Positions 60,638-64,000 of a DNA stretch of 64,000 nt are shown in pieces. The DNA is from Leptolyngbya boryana PCC 6306 (GTDB lineage: Bacteria > Cyanobacteriota > Cyanobacteriia > Leptolyngbyales > Leptolyngbyaceae), in the NCBI RefSeq assembly GCF_000353285.1, contig NZ_KB731324.1, positions 1,072,577 to 1,136,576 of the forward strand. The letters run 5' to 3'. Below the pieces are notes generated by a model. That model had not been told where the DNA came from. It worked only from the letters and a program-made list of their open reading frames with translations, and ran no database searches. Within the stretch, counting starts at the first letter, position 1. Each line of letters starts with the position of its first letter. Position numbers and translations under genes: made by a program.

Positions 60638-60735
60638 AATTGCTATGTTTAGGAGGGATATTTCAATTATTCAAGACTTTTCTGGTGAGATTGTGCTTCA
60701 TTCATAGGATGTAACAACGGGCAGAAATTGAACTG

Positions 60736-61215
60736 ATGCAAGCTCCAACCCAAACCCAAATGCTCAAGCATTTACGTCATGCAAATCGGATTGCTCAGCA
60801 CGCGATCGAGCAAGGTCATCATCCGTTTGGAGCCATTCTCGTTGCACCGGATCAAGAGACAGTGCTGCTAGAACAAGGCAACCTTGATACCGTCAATCAT
60901 GCTGAAACGACTTTAATTCGGATTGCTTATACCCAGTACGAGCCGGATTATCTCTGGAACTGTACACTTTACTCGACAGTTGAACCTTGTGTGATGTGTG
61001 CTGGAACACAATACTGGGCAAATATCGGGCGTTTGGTCTATGGAATTTCGGAACGGCGATTGTTAGAGCTAACCGGAAATCATAACCAGAATCCGACTTT
61101 AGAGATTCCATGTCGATATGTCTTTGAGCATGGACAGAAGCAGATTCAGGTTTGGGGTCCGATCGCTGAAGTCGAAGCTGAGATTGTTGCATTGCATGAA
61201 AGGTTCTGGACATAA
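60736..61215 (+). CDS. Nucleoside deaminase
   Basis: 159-residue CDA-fold zinc enzyme: NHAETTLIR (HxE zinc motif and proton donor) and TVEPCVMCAGTQYW (PCxxC zinc motif). Of the guanine-deaminase/tRNA-adenosine-deaminase type; no tRNA-binding tail is evident, so a free base or nucleoside substrate is likely. Confidence 0.83.
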   Translation: MQAPTQTQMLKHLRHANRIAQHAIEQGHHPFGAILVAPDQETVLLEQGNLDTVNHAETTLIRIAYTQYEPDYLWNCTLYSTVEPCVMCAGTQYWANIGRLVYGISERRLLELTGNHNQNPTLEIPCRYVFEHGQKQIQVWGPIAEVEAEIVALHERFWT

Positions 61216-61328
61216 CATTAAATCGTCCCAATAAAGTACGGAAATCCTTACCTTTTGGCGAAGAATTGCAGACAGGCGATCGAGCGAAACTTTCTACAAT
61301 AAAGAAAACGTTTCGAGATAAATCCGCA

Positions 61329-63242
61329 ATGCCAGTAGACACAAACAACAAGCGCACTCAGCGCCCTCGGCAGTTCGGAGGCGGGTTGCTGATTGTATTT
61401 ACCTTACTCATATTGCTGAATTTTGTCGCTCCCAGCTTTGGATCGCAGACGCAGCAGATTGCTTATAGTGATTTCGTTTCACAAGTGAAATCAGGAAATG
61501 TCGAACGAGCGATCGTCGGCAATGACAAAATTGAATTTACGCTGAAATCGAACGAACCCTTACCAGAAGGCACTCGTCCGCGCGTATTTGAAACTACTCC
61601 AGTCGCGATCGACTTAGATTTACCAAAAATTTTACGGGAGAACAATGTTGAATTCAGCGCACCTACTCCTAGCGCTTATGGCTGGATTGGAACCTTGTTA
61701 AGTTGGGTACTTCCGCCCCTGATTTTCTTTGGAATTTATAGCTTCTTGGTCAATCGCCAAGGGGGAGGAGCCGCAGCTTTAACAGTCGGTAAAAGTAAAG
61801 CACGCATCTACTCCGAAGGAACGACAGGCGTTAAGTTCAGCGATGTCGCAGGCGTAGATGAAGCAAAAGCTGAGCTGCAAGAAATCGTGGACTTTCTGAA
61901 AAATGCAGATAAGTATGCACGACTAGGGGCGAAGATTCCTAAAGGTGTGCTGCTGGTTGGACCTCCTGGAACCGGGAAAACAATGTTGGCAAAAGCGATC
62001 GCTGGCGAAGCGGGCGTACCATTCTTCTCGATTTCGGGGTCTGAATTCATTGAATTGTTTGTTGGGGTCGGGGCATCGCGAGTTCGAGACTTATTTGAAC
62101 AAGCGAAACAGCAAGCGCCTTGTATTGTGTTCATTGATGAGCTAGACGCATTGGGTAAATCTCGCAGTGCTGGCAACATCATGGGCGGCAATGATGAGCG
62201 TGAACAGACGTTGAACCAATTGCTGACGGAGATGGATGGATTTGATGCCAACACAGGTGTGATTCTGCTAGCAGCAACGAACCGTCCAGAAGTTTTAGAT
62301 CCAGCCTTACGTCGTCCGGGTCGCTTCGATCGTCAAGTCGTTGTCGATCGTCCTGACAAAATCGGACGTGAAGCAATTCTCAACGTTCATGCTCGTGCAG
62401 TGAAGCTTTCAGACGATGTTGATCTCGCAAAAATTGCAGTTCGGACGCCTGGTTTTGCTGGGGCAGATTTAGCAAACTTAGTGAATGAAGCTGCTTTACT
62501 TGCCGCTCGAAACAATCGGGATGCAGTTGTAATGGCAGACTTTAATGAAGCGATCGAACGAGTCATTGCCGGATTAGAAAAGCGCTCTAGAGTGCTTAAC
62601 GAAACCGAGAAGAAGATTGTCGCTCACCATGAAGTCGGACATGCTTTAATCGGGGCATTGATGCCGGGTGCAGGTAAGGTTGAAAAAATCTCGATCGTTC
62701 CTCGCGGAGTCGGTGCTTTGGGCTACACCTTACAACTGCCTGAAGAAGATCGATTTTTAATGGCAGAAGACGAAATTCGAGGTCGGATTGCAACCTTACT
62801 AGGCGGGCGATCTGCTGAAGAAATTATCTTCAACAAAGTCTCGACTGGAGCCAGTGACGATATCCAAAAAGCAACTGATTTAGCAGAACGATCAATCACA
62901 ATTTATGGCATGAGCGATCAGCTAGGCCCTGTTGCATTTGAAAAAATGCAGCAACAGTTTATGGAAGGCTACGGGCCTTCTCGCCGTCAAATCAGTGCCA
63001 AAGTGACCGAAGAAATTGATCAAGAAGTTAAAGCGATCGTCGATAACGCTCACCACATGGCGCTGGCAATTCTGCGAGAAAACCAAGCACTCCTTGAAGA
63101 ACTTTCTCAGACTTTGCTGAATCAAGAGGTTCTAGAAGGAGACGCGCTGCGACAAGAGCTAAGCCGCGTTCAAATTCCTGCCGGACTTGAACACTGGCTA
63201 CAAACAGGCAAGTTTGACTCAACGATGCTACAAACCGTTTAG
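61329..63242 (+). CDS. ftsH: ATP-dependent zinc metalloprotease FtsH
   Basis: 638-residue membrane protease. Membrane helices at about 20-37 and 120-138 surround a lumenal domain; AAA+ domain with Walker A GPPGTGKT (from residue 211), Walker [36 protein letters not shown]; zinc site HEVGH (434-438). ATG at 61329 gives the usual N-terminus; the frame opens at 61266. Several FtsH types exist in cyanobacteria; the sequence near the start recalls the FtsH1/FtsH4-type group, but I cannot assign it firmly. Confidence 0.93.
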   Translation: MPVDTNNKRTQRPRQFGGGLLIVFTLLILLNFVAPSFGSQTQQIAYSDFVSQVKSGNVERAIVGNDKIEFTLKSNEPLPEGTRPRVFETTPVAIDLDLPKILRENNVEFSAPTPSAYGWIGTLLSWVLPPLIFFGIYSFLVNRQGGGAAALTVGKSKARIYSEGTTGVKFSDVAGVDEAKAELQEIVDFLKNADKYARLGAKIPKGVLLVGPPGTGKTMLAKAIAGEAGVPFFSISGSEFIELFVGVGASRVRDLFEQAKQQAPCIVFIDELDALGKSRSAGNIMGGNDEREQTLNQLLTEMDGFDANTGVILLAATNRPEVLDPALRRPGRFDRQVVVDRPDKIGREAILNVHARAVKLSDDVDLAKIAVRTPGFAGADLANLVNEAALLAARNNRDAVVMADFNEAIERVIAGLEKRSRVLNETEKKIVAHHEVGHALIGALMPGAGKVEKISIVPRGVGALGYTLQLPEEDRFLMAEDEIRGRIATLLGGRSAEEIIFNKVSTGASDDIQKATDLAERSITIYGMSDQLGPVAFEKMQQQFMEGYGPSRRQISAKVTEEIDQEVKAIVDNAHHMALAILRENQALLEELSQTLLNQEVLEGDALRQELSRVQIPAGLEHWLQTGKFDSTMLQTV

Positions 63243-63254
63243 CCAACTCCAGAA

Positions 63255-63285
63255 GGTCTCCGAATTCTCACAGAACTCGGAGACC
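63255..63285 (+). terminator. Hairpin after ftsH
   Basis: Stem GGTCTCCGA / TCGGAGACC with inner TTCT / AGAA pairing, 31 bases in all; no T-run. Confidence 0.6.
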
Positions 63286-63359
63286 TCAATTCTCAGCAAT
63301 TTATCGCAAAGCCTTTAATCATCTGCAAATTGACGACGAAAATGTACCGTATAACTACT

Positions 63360-63531
63360 GAGATCTCGCTTCTATCTTTGGGGGGATTTCGTGTTAAGGG
63401 CAATACATTCTAGTGAATCTACAGATGAGAATTTAGGGCAGGACTGCGATTATTAGCACATAAGTCATTTCATTAGAGAGTATCAACTTTCACAGCTACC
63501 AGCCCAGTGGTGTCGCGCTACTGGGTTTTTT
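63360..63531 (+). ncRNA. Candidate small RNA with strong terminator
   Basis: Between ftsH and the convergent Hsp20-like gene. A TTGACG box at 63330 and TATAAC at 63350 (14-base spacing, short) could start a transcript near 63360. It would end at a terminator at 63503-63531: CCCAGTGG / CTACTGGG with a G-U pair, loop TGTCGCG, then six T. The interval holds no protein frame and is not the expected end of ftsH, which has its own hairpin. Identity unknown; alternatively a 3' UTR end of ftsH. Confidence 0.4.
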
Positions 63532-63606
63532 ATTGCCTTTTTTTGATACTAAAAAACTCTAGCTGACTCAGAACTAGAGTTTTAAATGATGACCGAGCGT
63601 TTGGAA

Positions 63607-64000
63607 TCAATCGTAACTGCGATCGATCGGTTCAATCTTAAACTGATACCGCATCTTCCAAGCTTTGTGGAGGATAAAAGAAATCGTATCGTGATTCAAA
63701 TCTGCGACTGCAGAATGAACCTGAATTGCAGAAGGTAATGGAATTAGGCTGCGGAACGTAAAAGGATAGGCATTCCAATCCAGACTTGTATCGAGCAAAT
63801 CAATTTCTTGTTCGCCTTGGATCAAAATCGTTTCCTGGCTCAATTGAATATTGAGACTTTCAGAGCGCAAGTTTGGAATCTTGATTGTGAGAAAAATTTC
63901 GTGCTGAGTTTCTCGAACTTCAATCTCTGGAGGAGTCGAAAACCCGAGATCGCACGTCCACAGCAAAGAATTAGTACGGTCTTGTCTCTGTTCCTCAAGC
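63607..64000 (-). CDS. Hsp20/alpha-crystallin-like protein, 5' end beyond window
   Basis: The visible 3' 130 codons show an alpha-crystallin-like beta-sandwich: PPEIEVRETQHEIFLTIKIPNLRSESLNIQLSQETILIQG (in parts), then FRSLIPLPSAIQVHSAVADLNHD and ISFILHK. A TTG at 63966 exists, but the frame stays open upstream to position 64000 (reading LEEQRQDRTNSL), so the true start lies past the window. The IxI/V tail motif of canonical Hsp20 is not obvious. Probably a small heat-shock or assembly chaperone. Confidence 0.65.
   Translation of the reverse strand, partial: LEEQRQDRTNSLLWTCDLGFSTPPEIEVRETQHEIFLTIKIPNLRSESLNIQLSQETILIQGEQEIDLLDTSLDWNAYPFTFRSLIPLPSAIQVHSAVADLNHDTISFILHKAWKMRYQFKIEPIDRSYD

Larger units (their letters stand above)
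63243..63606. other. Gene-free stretch after ftsH
   Basis: 364 bases holding the ftsH hairpin and the candidate small RNA listed separately. The convergent gene ends at 63607; no protein gene seen. Confidence 0.5.

Noticed and set aside
1-64000. CRISPR array, rRNA, prophage, complete insertion sequence
   Set aside because: No regularly spaced repeats, rRNA motifs, transposase, integrase or phage structural genes were seen in reading the window.

Overview
The window is chromosomal DNA of a cyanobacterium, probably a filamentous Leptolyngbya-like one (the genus is inference). It carries a Mg-protoporphyrin methyltransferase, a phycobiliprotein lyase, an NblB-like HEAT protein, a CAAD/CURT1-type thylakoid protein, a menA-menC-menE phylloquinone block, a rimO-crhR pair, an FtsH protease, and many small cyanobacteria-only families (DUF3181, DUF2949, DUF6679). 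The octamer GCGATCGC (HIP1) is scattered throughout. There is no rRNA operon, intact insertion sequence, prophage or CRISPR array; two tRNA genes (Val-UAC, Leu-UAG) and one tRNA-Val-like 3' fragment are present.

Layout. 1-4.5 kb: argD (3' end at the window edge), a fused class II aldolase/short-chain dehydrogenase, and a roughly 0.9 kb tract bounded by tRNA-Val and a degenerate copy of its 3' half. 4.5-16 kb: DUF2227 protein, mazG, a MazF-type toxin with antitoxin, an ABC-2 exporter pair, a CpcS-type lyase, prohibitin-like protein, tlyA, exoD, two secreted proteins, a CAAD protein, an esterase-like hydrolase and a SIMPL protein. 16-25.5 kb: DUF6679 gene behind a 640-bp leader, HlyD adaptor, rimO-crhR with stem-loops in leader and spacer, exonuclease-HTH fusion, LysR regulator, TrpD-like protein, two small proteins. 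25.5-38 kb: histidine kinase, ruvX with a GNAT gene, a CofE-like membrane protein, an orphan DNA methyltransferase, an MMADHC-type protein overlapping a convergent gene, a PRC-barrel protein downstream of smc, and an FHA protein.

38-49 kb: CoA-acylating semialdehyde dehydrogenase, tRNA-Leu, a ribbon-helix-helix protein, purE-menA-menC-menE, divergent nagA, chlM flanked by a perfect 22-bp inverted repeat, a papain-like cysteine peptidase candidate, two coupled small genes and a glycosyltransferase. 49-64 kb: secreted proteins, a TPR-bearing Ser/Thr kinase, cupin and pentapeptide-repeat proteins, a CapA-family protein with an aldose epimerase, a PEP-CTERM protein, nblB-like, CBS and deaminase genes, ftsH, a candidate small RNA, and an Hsp20-like gene cut by the window end.

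Most of the window is ordinary core genome. The less ordinary signals are an in-frame palindromic repeat inside menE, other palindromic repeats (near 24.7, 32.2 and 45.8/46.7 kb), the papain-like protein, the MMADHC-type and CofE-like proteins, the smc/PRC-barrel pairing, and structured leaders upstream of rimO, crhR and the DUF6679 gene. I found no clearly new multi-gene system.
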